A stretch of DNA of 43,691 bases from an uncultured Prevotellaceae bacterium (GCA_902786565.1 CADACW010000008.1:69124-112814), one strand, 5' to 3'; positions 1 to 8,823 are shown, counted from the stretch's first letter. A program made the numbers and translations. The notes: generated by a model from the sequence alone, not told the origin.

Positions 1-94
1 CAAAATTATAAGAAAATTGGATAGAAAATTATCAAAATAGGCTATGCATGCCCATTATTCTTATAATTTTGAAATAAATTTTCTTATAATTTTG
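1..94. repeat. AT-rich inverted repeat at window edge
   Basis: Bases 1-18 and 77-94 are perfect reverse complements (CAAAATTATAAGAAAATT and its complement). A partial third copy, CTTATAATTTTG, lies at 60-71. The left arm begins exactly at the window edge, so the element may extend further left. It could be a hairpin or the end of a mobile element, but no transposase is visible and I cannot tell which. Confidence 0.5.
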
Positions 95-142
95 AGCGAG
101 GCGACCATATTATGAGGGGGTACTGAGTAGTTACCTTTGACC

Positions 143-248
143 TCATTGTTGCAAATAAGTTATAAACTCATCGACGCTTAGATTCTCCATCTTGGCAAAA
201 CGTACAGCGCTGTTATACGTTGCTGTATCAAGCCGTAATGGTTGTCAT
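143..248 (-). pseudogene. Remnant of a small ribbon-helix-helix-like antitoxin (frameshifted)
   Basis: Reading the minus strand from an ATG at 248-246 gives MTTITA and then a stop. Dropping one base there opens the frame to LDTATYNSAVRFAKMENLS followed by VDEFITYLQQ and TGA at 145-143. The 106-nt span is one base over a multiple of three. A short beta strand (MTTIT) followed by two helices fits a ribbon-helix-helix antitoxin, although about 34 residues is short. A TACCTTTG promoter box lies just upstream. No toxin partner is seen. It could instead be a chance open stretch. Confidence 0.3.
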
Positions 249-266
249 ATTTGTGTGATTTTTCTG

Positions 267-274
267 CAAAGGTA
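267..274 (-). promoter_or_regulatory. Bacteroidetes -7 box for the antitoxin-like remnant
   Basis: The minus strand reads TACCTTTG, matching the TAnnTTTG -7 consensus of Bacteroidetes primary-sigma promoters, 18 bases before the ATG at 248. No clear -33 TTTG was found. Confidence 0.4.
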
Positions 275-310
275 ATGTTTTTCCATTTATCCACCCAATA
301 AATGCGCGGA

Positions 311-351
311 AAAAAAACGGGCCGTGCACCTCGTTAGGGTAGCACGGCCCG
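311..351 (-). terminator. Intrinsic terminator of the giant secreted protein gene
   Basis: A 10-bp perfect GC-rich stem (318-327 with 342-351, CGGGCCGTGC) has a 14-nt loop. On the minus strand it is followed by a T run (A run at 311-317). The other flank (353-359) is also T-rich, so it may work in both directions. Confidence 0.85.
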
Positions 352-352
352 G

Positions 353-392
353 ATTTTTTAATTTTAGAGATTTTACATTTTTACATTCCTCA
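353..392 (-). repeat. Five 8-bp tandem units starting at a stop codon
   Basis: On the minus strand, starting exactly at the stop codon of the 390-5843 gene, the sequence reads TGAGGAAT, GTAAAAAT, GTAAAATC, TCTAAAAT, TAAAAAAT: five degenerate octamers with AAAT-like ends. Most units carry a stop triplet, and the 8-bp period moves it through the frames. The terminator hairpin follows directly. Confidence 0.6.
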
Positions 393-3300
393 CTTCTTCA
401 CCACCTTCTTGCCGTTGATGATGTAGAGGCCCTTCTTGTTCAGCTTCTGAACCTTCTGGCCCTGGAGGTTGTACACCTCTCCGTTCTCCACAGCCTTGGC
501 GAAGATGCTGTTGATGCCGGTAGGATCGGTAGGATCGAAGATAGTCCAGCGCGGGTCACCCAGCGTCTCGGGCTTGGAAGCACCCTCGGAAAGTGTGAAT
601 TTACCGTTGAAGTCGCCAGCGGCAGCGTCGGTGAAGGTAATGATGCCGGCCACGCTGTTCTGTACGCCCTCACCCTCGGTGGTGTCGCCAGTGTCTTCGG
701 CAGTGCTGGTGTCGGCCATCACGCCGTCAGTCTCGAAGTTGAAGGCATTGCCAGTGATGGTCCAGGTCGGGTTGGAGCCGCTCTGACCACCATTCATACC
801 CTTGATGACCTGACCGCTCTTGCCGCAGTTCACGAACAGGCTGTTCTCCACGGTGTAAGCCAGCCACTTCTGGTTGCTCTGGCGGTGTGTGAAGAAGTTC
901 TTTCCAGTTGCCAGGTTGTACATGGTAGAGTTCTTGATGATGAAGGTCTGTGTGCCCTTTTCGTCAAGCTCGGTAAGCTTCTGACCGGCCTGTGAGCTGT
1001 AGAACGACTTCGTGGTAGATACAGGAGCGTAGATGGTCGAGTTCTCGATGCTCACGTTGCGTGCTGCGCTGCCCTTGGTGAAGTCGATGCTGGTGACATC
1101 GGCGGCCACCTCGATGATGCAGTTGTCGATGGTCAGCCAGTCGATGAGATAGCCCTTCTGCGTGCTGTAGAACAGCGGCTTCTTCAGACCCTTCAGCGTA
1201 GCGTTGTGGATGCTGACAAACTCTACAGGAACAGTTACAGCAGGATTGTCCGTAGCAGCCATCTCTATGAGGTTGCCGTTCAGGCCAGAAGCGTCGATGG
1301 TGGCATTGTTGCCCTCAATCTTGAAGTTAGCGGGAGCAGTGAGCGATTCGCTGACGGTGTAAGAGCCACCCTGGGCCAGCGTGATGCTGATGTTGCCCAC
1401 CTTGCGCACATTGGCTTCCGCTGTAGTCAGTGCCACGGCGATGTCTGCGCCATCCTCGGGATTGATTGCAATGTCGGTAGCGGGGATGAGGTACTTGTAG
1501 GTCTTGCCATCCTCGAAGACGAAGTCCTCGGTCTGGATGTGGCCCTCGCCCTCCAGTCCGTTGCTGAAGATGATGTTGGCAGGAGCCTCCTGTGCAACGA
1601 TGGTCACGTTGTAGATGCCGCTTTCGTCAGCCGTGAGCTCTGTGCCGGGCCATGCTCCGAGCTGCTCCACCTTGTCATATTCGCCTCCGGTAGAGGTGTA
1701 GGCGTAAACCTTCTCCCAGGTGTCCTCGTTCTCGAACTTGGCGCTGAAGGTCTGCATCTTGTTGTACTTGACGTTCTTGAACGAGAGCCAGCTGATGTTG
1801 TTGTCGGCAGCGACGTTGAACTTGAGTGTGAGCACTCCGTCCTCGGCAACCTCGCCGATGGCCGTGATCTGGCCCACGTAGAAGTTGGAGTTGGGCACAG
1901 CCGTTGCTGCTACAGCATTGACGGCCTCGCCGTTTGCAGCCTGCATGGTGATGCCGTAGGCAGGAGCGGTGAATCCGTTCTTACCACGCACGCGCACCCA
2001 AGCGCTGACGCCATACGTGCCAGGCTCCAGGCCGCTGACAGTTCCGGTGAGGGTCTTCTCGCCGAGCGAGTTGTCGTCGCCGGTCCAGTACTCGAAGAAA
2101 GGCACTGCGAAGTTGGTACCGTCGGTAGCACCTTCCACAGACCATGTGTTGATGTAGTACTGAGTCCAGGCCTCAGGTGCGACGTCCCAAGCGCTCATGA
2201 GCAGGTCGTCGGCAGCGTTGCTGGCGCGCCAGCCGGTCACAACGAAGGGATCCTGAAGAGTATTGGCCTCGTCGGGGGCCAGCTCGCCCTCCTCGTACTT
2301 CTTTTGCCACTGTCCGTAGTAGTTCTCAAGCGCCTCCTCGGTGTAGAAGTTGGTGCTCTCGGTGAGCTTCTTCATCTGCGGCAGCACGTTCTTGGCCTTG
2401 ATGTAGCCCTCGCCTATATCGACGGCGGCGGTCAGGAAGGCAATGGCAACCTGAGCTGTCGTAACATCGGTGGGACGATTTTCGGTATATTGCTCGTAAA
2501 CACCAGTCAGTTTACTGACAACAGACTCCACCTCGATTTCCTCGGACTTTATAAGCTTGTCCAGCTGCACTAACAGCTCGTCCACCTTTACGAGGAGGGC
2601 TGCAGCCTTCACTTGGTCGATGGTGGTATTGGCACCGTAGTACTTCAGCTGGAAGTTGTCCCAGATGACCCACTGGCTGGTAGCCGTGCCCTTGGCACCG
2701 ATGGTGAGCTGTCCGTTCTCTGTCACCTGCACGATGATAGGATCGATGGCGTATGTGCCAGCGGCGAAGGATGCGCCTGCGGCGTTCATGTCATTCTCAT
2801 TGCCCGTCTTAACGGGGAATTCAGCGGTCTCTTCGTTGGCATAGAACACGGGAGCGTCCTCCGTCTTGCCGTCGTCCTGGCGGTAGAAGCCCTGAGCGGT
2901 CAGAGCGTAGACACCGGCGGGAGCGTCGGCCAGCACCTGGCTCAGTGTGAACGTTGAGTGGTAGCTCTCGGCGCATCCGTAGCCATTGTCGCCGCCACCC
3001 TTCAGGTTCTTGTTGCCGGCCTCGATGGTCCAGTTCTCGTCGTTGCGCAGGTCGTTGCGGTTGAAATCAGGCGTCTTGATGAGGAAGGTAGCGTCGGCGG
3101 GAGCGTCCACGGTGGCAGCCTTCATAGCTTCCAGTCCGTAATAATTCACCATGTAATCATAGTTGCTCTTGTGAATGAATGTCCACTTTGTGGTGGGCTC
3201 ATCGGCGTTCTCAGTGAGGTAAAGCTCCTGGTTGGCGTCCACGGCGATGTACTTCTTCACGCCGTCGAACATACCGCTGATGGTGCAGTCGGGAACGTCG

Positions 3301-5843
3301 CCCTCTATGGTCCATCCGTAAGAGGGACCGTCCATCCAGAGCCCGTTGCTCATGAAGTGGTTGTTGCCACCGTTGGAGACGCGACTGTCGAAGTTGTAGG
3401 TCTTGTTGCTCGGGTTGTAGGTGAGGGTGAAGTCTATACCCTTGTCGTTGACGATACCCTTGGTGCCCCAGTTGTGTCCGGCGGCCATGTAGAGCTGGTT
3501 GAACAGTTTGCCCGAGTTCATCAGTTCTTCCACGTCAGACGAGCCCAGCATTTCGTTCACTTTGGCCATGTTCATCACATAGTAGCTACCCTCGGTGATG
3601 GTCAGGTTGTACTGGTATTCCTTGCCGACCTCGAAGGCGAGGTCTGGGGTCTGGTCTGTGCCGCCATCGCTGAAGATGATGTATTCGGGAATGGCGTTAG
3701 CGTCGATGCTCACTTCGTAGACGCCATCTGTGGCAGTCAGCTCAGTGCCGGGCTTTGGGCCGAGGAACTCCACGACGTTCTCGCCCTCTCCGCTCCATGC
3801 GTAGGCATAGACCTTATCCCACTTGCGGTCGGTCTTGAATGTGGCCTTGAAAGGCTTCTCAATGATAGCCGTGGGAACGAAGAAACTCGATCCATACAGC
3901 GAGGCCATGTAGCCGGTGAGGATGGCCTTGGTGCCGTCGGCAATCGTCTCAGGGATGACACTGTATGTGTCCATAATGCTTACGGGTTCGTCGCCCAGAG
4001 GTGCAGACTTGAAGGCCAACTCATCGCCATTTTCGCCTTCAACGATGTTGATGACAGCGTCGCCGAACTGAGCCAGGCGGAAGTCGTTGTCGGCCAGATA
4101 TTCCGTGATGTTGTCGTCGGTGACGACGATGGGCTGTACCTTGTCCTTAGTGATTGTCACGCCCTCGATACCGTTGGTGAGCGTGGTCTGGTAGATGCCC
4201 CATCCGAAGTTGTTGATCAGCGAAATGGCGAGTTTGCCGTTGAGAACGTCGCCCACCTTGACGTAGCTGCCCAGGCCGCTGCCCTCGAGCACATAGCCTG
4301 CGGAAGCGTCCTCCAGGAGTACGTAGTCCTTTGTGACGGTAATCTCATTCCAGTCGTCGTCATAGTCGGTGGCCTGCTTGGTGGTAATGAAGTTCACCTT
4401 GGCGTTGGTCAGCGTCAGCACTGCCGGCACGGCACCCATCACCTCTGTGCTGAAGTTCTTCAGGGCAGCGATGTTGGCCAGCTGTTCTCCGGTCTCTTCC
4501 TTCTCAGTGAGCAGGATGTACCATACGGTACCCTTGTTGCTGTTGTCCCAAGGCAGGCAGATGCAGTTCAGGTCGGCCTTGTCAAACTGTGTGAGGTCCA
4601 CCTCGATGAGTCCGTTCTCGTCGGCCTGCAGGTCCATGAAGACATACTTGCCGGCGTCGCCCTCTGCATAGTCGCCAGCGTTCTGCTGTGCGTCCACCTC
4701 ATGGTTCATGTAGAGCACGAGCTTCATCTTGGGAGAGGTGACAAACGTGAGCTTGCTGTATGCGGAGAGGTCGGCAATGACATTCTTGCTGCGTGCACCT
4801 ACGACAACGTCGCCGTTGCCGAGCACGATGGGATGCTCGTCAGCTCCGATGCCAATTCTCGGCTGGAGCGAGGGGAATGCCTCTGTGAAGTCCACGAAGT
4901 CGCCGGCGGGCTTGCCGGGATCCTCTTCGTACTGAATTTCAGGAATATACACCTGCTCGTTCTCAGGATAGGTCTCGAGATAAATCTCGTTGATGACGGC
5001 CTCGCCGGGAGCGGCGTTATTGTTGCCCGAGACACAAATCTCGTCGCAGGCCAGCAGGTACTCGTTGTAGTCTTTGGGAGAGACCTTTGCGAGCGTGTCG
5101 GCCAGGATGAACTCGTTCACGCCATTGCTGGCATAGAGCGTCAGGTTGGATCCGCCCTTGTAGAAGAGGATGCGGAACTGGTTGCCGCTCTTGATTTCGG
5201 TGTCAACCACCAGCTTCTTGTACTTCGAGATGTCGCCCGAGGGCAGGCCGATGTTGCGCAGCTGGTTGTAGTAGGTGGTAGACCAGGTGAAGGTCTTCGT
5301 CTCAGCGTTCCAAGTGGTGTTGGTGTTGCTGGGGTTCTCGAAGGTGGCAAACACCTTCTCGCCCTCGTCGTTGTAGGTTTCCAGATAGACGTCGTTGATG
5401 ACGGCCTCGCCCGGGGCGGCACCGTTGTTGCCCGAGAGGCAAATCTCGTCGCAGGCCAGCAGATACTCGTTGTAGTCTTTGGGAGCGACCTTTGCGAGCG
5501 TGTCGGCCAAGATGAACTCGTTCAGACCATCGCTGGCATAGAGCGTCAGGTTAGAACCGCCCTTGTAGAAGAGGATGCGGAACTGGTTGCCACTCTTAAT
5601 GGTGCAGTCCACGACCAGCTTCTTGTACTTCGTCAGGTCGCCACTGGGCAGGCCGATGTTGCGGAGCTGGTTGTAATAGGTGGTAGACCATGTGAAGGTC
5701 CTCGTCTCAGCATTCCACGTTGTGTTGGTGTTGCTGGGGCTCTCAAACGTGGCATGTACTTGCTCGACCTTTGCGTTCACATTCGCAAGGCCAAGCATGC
5801 AAAATGCCATCACCGAGAACAGTTTGAATAAAGTTTTTCTCAT
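390..5843 (-). CDS. Giant secreted mosaic protein with CBM26-like and beta-helix modules
   Basis: About 1817 aa with a signal peptide (MRKTLFKLF, hydrophobic core, end at NVNA). An ATG four codons upstream (5855) is also possible, but the signal peptide favours 5843. Modules by eye: two tandem ~135-residue copies (about 28-300); a beta-sandwich-like region (315-450); an OB-like module (455-658) also found in the 30950-33334 protein; CBM26-like starch-binding modules (about 665-750 and 1366-1447) with the VYAY, PGTELTA and IIFS landmarks; galactose-binding-like regions (915-1068, 1195-1360) separated by a helical linker; a DUF4957/DUF5123-like beta-helix (about 1470-1750); and a tail ending GLYIINGKKVVKK. 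I recognise no catalytic domain, so surface glycan binding is an inference. The tail resembles a short type IX secretion sorting tail. Expressed alone, with its own -7 box and terminator. Confidence 0.85.
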   Translation of the reverse strand: MRKTLFKLFSVMAFCMLGLANVNAKVEQVHATFESPSNTNTTWNAETRTFTWSTTYYNQLRNIGLPSGDLTKYKKLVVDCTIKSGNQFRILFYKGGSNLTLYASDGLNEFILADTLAKVAPKDYNEYLLACDEICLSGNNGAAPGEAVINDVYLETYNDEGEKVFATFENPSNTNTTWNAETKTFTWSTTYYNQLRNIGLPSGDISKYKKLVVDTEIKSGNQFRILFYKGGSNLTLYASNGVNEFILADTLAKVSPKDYNEYLLACDEICVSGNNNAAPGEAVINEIYLETYPENEQVYIPEIQYEEDPGKPAGDFVDFTEAFPSLQPRIGIGADEHPIVLGNGDVVVGARSKNVIADLSAYSKLTFVTSPKMKLVLYMNHEVDAQQNAGDYAEGDAGKYVFMDLQADENGLIEVDLTQFDKADLNCICLPWDNSNKGTVWYILLTEKEETGEQLANIAALKNFSTEVMGAVPAVLTLTNAKVNFITTKQATDYDDDWNEITVTKDYVLLEDASAGYVLEGSGLGSYVKVGDVLNGKLAISLINNFGWGIYQTTLTNGIEGVTITKDKVQPIVVTDDNITEYLADNDFRLAQFGDAVINIVEGENGDELAFKSAPLGDEPVSIMDTYSVIPETIADGTKAILTGYMASLYGSSFFVPTAIIEKPFKATFKTDRKWDKVYAYAWSGEGENVVEFLGPKPGTELTATDGVYEVSIDANAIPEYIIFSDGGTDQTPDLAFEVGKEYQYNLTITEGSYYVMNMAKVNEMLGSSDVEELMNSGKLFNQLYMAAGHNWGTKGIVNDKGIDFTLTYNPSNKTYNFDSRVSNGGNNHFMSNGLWMDGPSYGWTIEGDVPDCTISGMFDGVKKYIAVDANQELYLTENADEPTTKWTFIHKSNYDYMVNYYGLEAMKAATVDAPADATFLIKTPDFNRNDLRNDENWTIEAGNKNLKGGGDNGYGCAESYHSTFTLSQVLADAPAGVYALTAQGFYRQDDGKTEDAPVFYANEETAEFPVKTGNENDMNAAGASFAAGTYAIDPIIVQVTENGQLTIGAKGTATSQWVIWDNFQLKYYGANTTIDQVKAAALLVKVDELLVQLDKLIKSEEIEVESVVSKLTGVYEQYTENRPTDVTTAQVAIAFLTAAVDIGEGYIKAKNVLPQMKKLTESTNFYTEEALENYYGQWQKKYEEGELAPDEANTLQDPFVVTGWRASNAADDLLMSAWDVAPEAWTQYYINTWSVEGATDGTNFAVPFFEYWTGDDNSLGEKTLTGTVSGLEPGTYGVSAWVRVRGKNGFTAPAYGITMQAANGEAVNAVAATAVPNSNFYVGQITAIGEVAEDGVLTLKFNVAADNNISWLSFKNVKYNKMQTFSAKFENEDTWEKVYAYTSTGGEYDKVEQLGAWPGTELTADESGIYNVTIVAQEAPANIIFSNGLEGEGHIQTEDFVFEDGKTYKYLIPATDIAINPEDGADIAVALTTAEANVRKVGNISITLAQGGSYTVSESLTAPANFKIEGNNATIDASGLNGNLIEMAATDNPAVTVPVEFVSIHNATLKGLKKPLFYSTQKGYLIDWLTIDNCIIEVAADVTSIDFTKGSAARNVSIENSTIYAPVSTTKSFYSSQAGQKLTELDEKGTQTFIIKNSTMYNLATGKNFFTHRQSNQKWLAYTVENSLFVNCGKSGQVIKGMNGGQSGSNPTWTITGNAFNFETDGVMADTSTAEDTGDTTEGEGVQNSVAGIITFTDAAAGDFNGKFTLSEGASKPETLGDPRWTIFDPTDPTGINSIFAKAVENGEVYNLQGQKVQKLNKKGLYIINGKKVVKK
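4965..5770 (-). repeat. 405-bp tandem duplication inside the giant gene
   Basis: Two head-to-tail copies encode the N-terminal modules (both contain NTNTTWNAET, LRNIGLPSGD and DYNEYLLACDEIC). Matching bases are offset by 405 bp (for example GTTGATGACGG at 4989 and 5394), exactly 135 codons. The copies remain highly similar at DNA level, so the duplication is recent or kept uniform by conversion. Ends are approximate. Confidence 0.85.
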
Positions 5844-5892
5844 AGTGTAAAACATTTAGTTAATAATAAAAGGGATAAAATAAAATCGACCA

Positions 5893-5900
5893 CAAAGATA
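5893..5900 (-). promoter_or_regulatory. -7 box of the giant protein gene
   Basis: The minus strand reads TATCTTTG, a TAnnTTTG match 49 bases upstream of the ATG at 5843. A -33 TTTG at the usual spacing is not evident. Confidence 0.5.
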
Positions 5901-5957
5901 GATATTATTGTTTGTCCATCTTTTCTTATTTGTTTCGTTTTGTTTTCTATTTGTTTC

Positions 5958-6500
5958 TTAATAGTTCTCAGGTTTCAACTGGAAGTAGCTTTTTGCGTGG
6001 TTGCAGACGGGGCACTCTTCGGGCGCCTTCTTGCCGATGACGATGTGTCCGCAGTTGCTGCATTGCCACACGGCATCGCCCTCGCGTGAGAAGACCAGCT
6101 CCTTGCGGATGTTGTCAAGCAACTTGCGGTAGCGCTCCTCGTGCTCCTTCTCTATGGCTCCCACCATTTCAAACTTCTCGGCAATCTCGTCGAAGCCCTC
6201 CTCGCGTGCCTCGCGTGCCATGCGGGCATACATGTCGGTCCACTCGAAGTTTTCGCCTCCGGCGGCATCCTCCAGGTTGCTGACGGTGTCGCTCACCTTT
6301 CCGCCGTTGAGGTACTTGTACCATATTTCGGCGTGCTCCTTCTCGTTGGCTGCTGTCTCGAGGAAGATGTTGCTGATTTGCACATAGCCGTCCTTCTTGG
6401 CCTTCGATGCGAAGAAGGTGTACTTGTTGCGTGCCTGACTTTCGCCTGCAAATGCTTCCTGCAGGTTCTTCTCTGTCTTTGTTCCTTTCAAGTCTTTCAT
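5958..6500 (-). CDS. rbr: Rubrerythrin
   Basis: 180 aa, normal full length. Rubrerythrin is a cytoplasmic non-haem di-iron protein that reduces hydrogen peroxide and protects anaerobes from oxygen. The N-terminal ferritin-like four-helix part carries the expected ligands: E20 (AGESQARN), E53 and H56 (ANEKEHAE), E97, and E117/H120 (EKEHEER). The C-terminal rubredoxin domain has C147-xx-C150-G and C163-P-x-C166. It follows asparaginase on the same strand after a 77-bp gap that holds 8-bp repeats. No TAnnTTTG box was found in that gap, so it may be read through from ansA or use another promoter. Its stop is followed by an A-rich stretch with a GAAACAAATA motif repeated 21 bp apart. Confidence 0.96.
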   Translation of the reverse strand: MKDLKGTKTEKNLQEAFAGESQARNKYTFFASKAKKDGYVQISNIFLETAANEKEHAEIWYKYLNGGKVSDTVSNLEDAAGGENFEWTDMYARMAREAREEGFDEIAEKFEMVGAIEKEHEERYRKLLDNIRKELVFSREGDAVWQCSNCGHIVIGKKAPEECPVCNHAKSYFQLKPENY

Positions 6501-6533
6501 TGTTTTTCTTTTTAGGGTTAATAATTATTGTTC

Positions 6534-6560
6534 GTTGTCTCGTTATCACGTTATCTTGTC
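6534..6560. repeat. 8-bp tandem repeat between ansA and rbr
   Basis: Three units on the plus strand, GTTGTCTC, GTTATCAC, GTTATCTT, then a partial GTC. In the direction of the flanking genes the array contains TAA and TGA triplets. It lies about 18 bases past the ansA stop. Confidence 0.6.
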
Positions 6561-6577
6561 ATTGCGGCTTTTCCTTT

Positions 6578-7630
6578 TTATTGGAGGCTGACTTCGCCGC
6601 AGAGGCTTTGGCGCATGTATTTGCGCACTTGTTCGGGGTCGTCGTATTTGCCCTGCAGATACATCAGCTTGGCCACGGTGGCCTCGACGGTGGCGTCGCA
6701 TCCGCTCACCACACCGGCCTGCTGCAACTGGTAGCCTGTGCCGTAGCGGCTCATCTCCACCCGGCCTTGCAGACACTGGCTGACGTTGACGATGACCTTG
6801 CCGCAGCGGGTGCCTTCGTGCAGTGCACTGAGCAGCCACGGGCTGTGGGGGGCGTTGCCTGAGCCGAAGGTGCGCATGACGATGCTGCGCAGATTGGGCG
6901 TGGCAATGATGTGGCGGATGAGGTCTTCGCGCACGCCGGGGAAGAGTGAGAAGATGATGACGTTGGCATCGAGCCGGTATTGGGGCCTCAGGGTGAGGTC
7001 GGCCTTGATGCCTCTCTGGAGGAGCGCGGGCTGGTGGATGAACTCATCGTGGTAGCTGATGTGCACGCCGGCGTCGGCCAGGTGGGGGTAGTTGAACGAC
7101 TCGAAGGCGTTGAACTCTTCGGCGCTCTGCTTGGTGGTGCGGTTGCCGCGCATCAGGTGGCCGCTGAAGTAGATGCACACCTCGGGCACCCGTGCTGTGC
7201 CGTCGTGGCGGCGTGCGGCGGCAATCTCTATCGATGTGATGAGATTCTCCTTGCCGTCGGTGCGCAGCTGGCCGATGGGCAGTTGTGAGCCGGTGAGTAT
7301 GACGGGCTTGGACAGATTCTCCAGCATGAACGACAGGGCCGAGGCGGTGTAGGCCATCGTGTCGGTGCCGTGCAGGATGACGAAGCCGTCGTACTGGTTG
7401 TAGTGGTCGGCAATGATGTGTACCAGCTCCGTCCAGAGTCGCGGCGACATGTCGCTGGAGTCGATGGGCGGGTCGAACTGGTAGGTGGCAATCTCGGTGC
7501 TGAACTGCCCCAGCTCCGGCACCTGGCAGAGCAAGTGCTCGAAGTCGAATGGCTCCAGCACACCCGTCTGCGGATTGCGGTTCATGCCAATCGTTCCGCC
7601 GGTGTAAATCAGCAATACCTTGCACTGCAT
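6578..7630 (-). CDS. ansA: Type I L-asparaginase
   Basis: 350 aa. It hydrolyses L-asparagine to aspartate and ammonia. Both asparaginase signatures are present: YTGGTIGMNRNP near the N-terminus (catalytic Thr13) and ILHGTDTMAYTASALSF (T89/D90, the second catalytic pair). There is no signal peptide, so it is probably the cytoplasmic type I enzyme rather than the periplasmic type II. The start at 7630 lies only four bases past the stop of the upstream porin gene, so the two are almost certainly co-transcribed and perhaps translationally coupled. The sequence before TGGT begins MQCKVLLIY with no room for an exported leader. Confidence 0.93.
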   Translation of the reverse strand: MQCKVLLIYTGGTIGMNRNPQTGVLEPFDFEHLLCQVPELGQFSTEIATYQFDPPIDSSDMSPRLWTELVHIIADHYNQYDGFVILHGTDTMAYTASALSFMLENLSKPVILTGSQLPIGQLRTDGKENLITSIEIAAARRHDGTARVPEVCIYFSGHLMRGNRTTKQSAEEFNAFESFNYPHLADAGVHISYHDEFIHQPALLQRGIKADLTLRPQYRLDANVIIFSLFPGVREDLIRHIIATPNLRSIVMRTFGSGNAPHSPWLLSALHEGTRCGKVIVNVSQCLQGRVEMSRYGTGYQLQQAGVVSGCDATVEATVAKLMYLQGKYDDPEQVRKYMRQSLCGEVSLQ

Positions 7631-7634
7631 CGTA

Positions 7635-8672
7635 TCAGAAGCGTATGTCCAGCTCTACGTCGACCAGGTTGTAGTTGGAGTGGCTGGCCCGCTCGTTGAC
7701 GCGTGCGTACTCCACGTTGAGTTGCAGGTTCTTGGTGAACAGATAGTCGGCCCCCACTTCATAGAATGTCTTGCTGCTGCCCCAGGTCTTGTCGCTGCGG
7801 TAGAGGTCGTAGCGTGCCTTGACGTGCAGTTTCTTCTCGATGACAGGAGCGATGCAGAGGGCATAGAGACCGTCGGCCTTGTCGCCCTCGGCGGCAGAGG
7901 CGCCGGCCCCTTGCGAGTGGATGTACTCCGAGCGGAAGGTCCAGTCGTTCTTGGCATATTCGGCCGAGAGGGCGTAGCGGTTTTTCTCGCCTATGCCGGC
8001 GCGGCTGCCCGTCCATCCGAAGGCACCGATGCGCAGGCCCTGGACAGGCATCACCCACAGCCCGCCGATGATGTCTTTGCGGTTGTCGGCATCGCCGGTG
8101 TTGATGCCCTCGCCGTTGAACACGCCCACCTGATAGTGCAGCAGGTTACGGCCGGCGCTGTTCTTGAGGAAGTCGCCCTGCAGCTGCACGCCGATGTCAC
8201 GGCCATTCGAGGCGTGCTCGCCGGTGCGGTCGGCAAAGCCGGCCAGCTTGCTCACGTTCTGCGAGTAGGACATGAAGCCCTGGTTGATGGGGTGCATGGG
8301 GTTCTCGAAGGTGAACGGGCGCTTGAACTGTCCGGCCTTCACGCGGAAGAAGTCGAACTTCTGCCATTCGCCGAAGAGGTCCACCAGTCGGATGGTCAGC
8401 GAGTTCTTCTTGCCCGAGGCGTTGGTGTCGAAGGCGTTGCCGTTGATCTGCATCTGCACCTTGTAGTAGAAGTCGTCGTGGGCGCGCCCTTCCAGGGCGA
8501 TACGGGCCAGGCGTAGGTTGAACTGGTTCTGCTTGCTGCCTTCTTTGTCGGAGGCTTGATACTGCACCATGCCATAGCCGCTGAGTTTGATGTCCTGGAA
8601 CCACTTGTTGATTTGTGCGCTGGCTGTCGTCGTCAGGAGCGCCATTGCTGCAATTACAATCTGTCTTTTCAT
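7635..8672 (-). CDS. OprO/OprP-family phosphate-selective-type porin
   Basis: 345 aa with a signal peptide (MKRQIVIAAMALLTTTASAQ). The body is an outer-membrane beta-barrel pattern of alternating aromatic and polar strands, closing with DVELDIRF and its terminal aromatic. The opening (WFQDIKLSGYGMVQYQ), the strand FNLRLARIALEGRAHDDFYYKVQMQ and the later AGQFKRPFTFENP resemble the Bacteroidetes branch of the OprO/OprP family. Substrate specificity cannot be inferred; many family members in this phylum are general or anion porins. It heads a two-gene unit with asparaginase. A 7-bp tandem array lies directly upstream (8691-8823), leaving about 18 bp between the array and the ATG, so any promoter must sit in or beyond the array. 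Confidence 0.88.
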   Translation of the reverse strand: MKRQIVIAAMALLTTTASAQINKWFQDIKLSGYGMVQYQASDKEGSKQNQFNLRLARIALEGRAHDDFYYKVQMQINGNAFDTNASGKKNSLTIRLVDLFGEWQKFDFFRVKAGQFKRPFTFENPMHPINQGFMSYSQNVSKLAGFADRTGEHASNGRDIGVQLQGDFLKNSAGRNLLHYQVGVFNGEGINTGDADNRKDIIGGLWVMPVQGLRIGAFGWTGSRAGIGEKNRYALSAEYAKNDWTFRSEYIHSQGAGASAAEGDKADGLYALCIAPVIEKKLHVKARYDLYRSDKTWGSSKTFYEVGADYLFTKNLQLNVEYARVNERASHSNYNLVDVELDIRF

Positions 8673-8690
8673 AATCTTGATAAAAAATTA

Positions 8691-8823
8691 GAGGTGAGAG
8701 GTGAGAGGTGAGGGGTGAGGGGTGAGGGGTGAGGGGTGAGGGGTGAGGGGTGAGGGGTGAGGGGTGAGGGGTGAGAGGTGAGAGGTGAGAGGTGAGGGGT
8801 GAGAGATTAGGGGCGAGAGGTGA
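8691..8823. repeat. (GAGGTGA)n heptamer array, 16 clean units
   Basis: Plus-strand units by eye: 3x GAGGTGA, 9x GGGGTGA, 3x GAGGTGA, 1x GGGGTGA (8691-8802), then degenerate GAGATTA, GGGCGA-type and GAGGTGA units to 8823. The right-hand end overlaps the last codons and stop of rlmD. The strong G/C strand bias could support unusual DNA structure or slippage. Confidence 0.95.

Noticed and set aside
131-139. Plus-strand promoter (TACCTTTG at 132-139)
   Set aside because: No gene follows on the plus strand and no TTTG at -33 spacing; kept only as a chance match.
2958-5831. Long open frame (957 codons) on the plus strand opposite the giant secreted protein
   Set aside because: It has no signal peptide, domain or promoter, and its composition (V, L, H rich) is the complement of the real gene. 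The minus-strand protein has a clear leader and modular domains.
8691-8823. Short coding sequence or regulatory RNA in the GAGGTGA array
   Set aside because: Simple tandem repeat with stops in all frames on the plus strand; nothing beyond the 7-bp unit.
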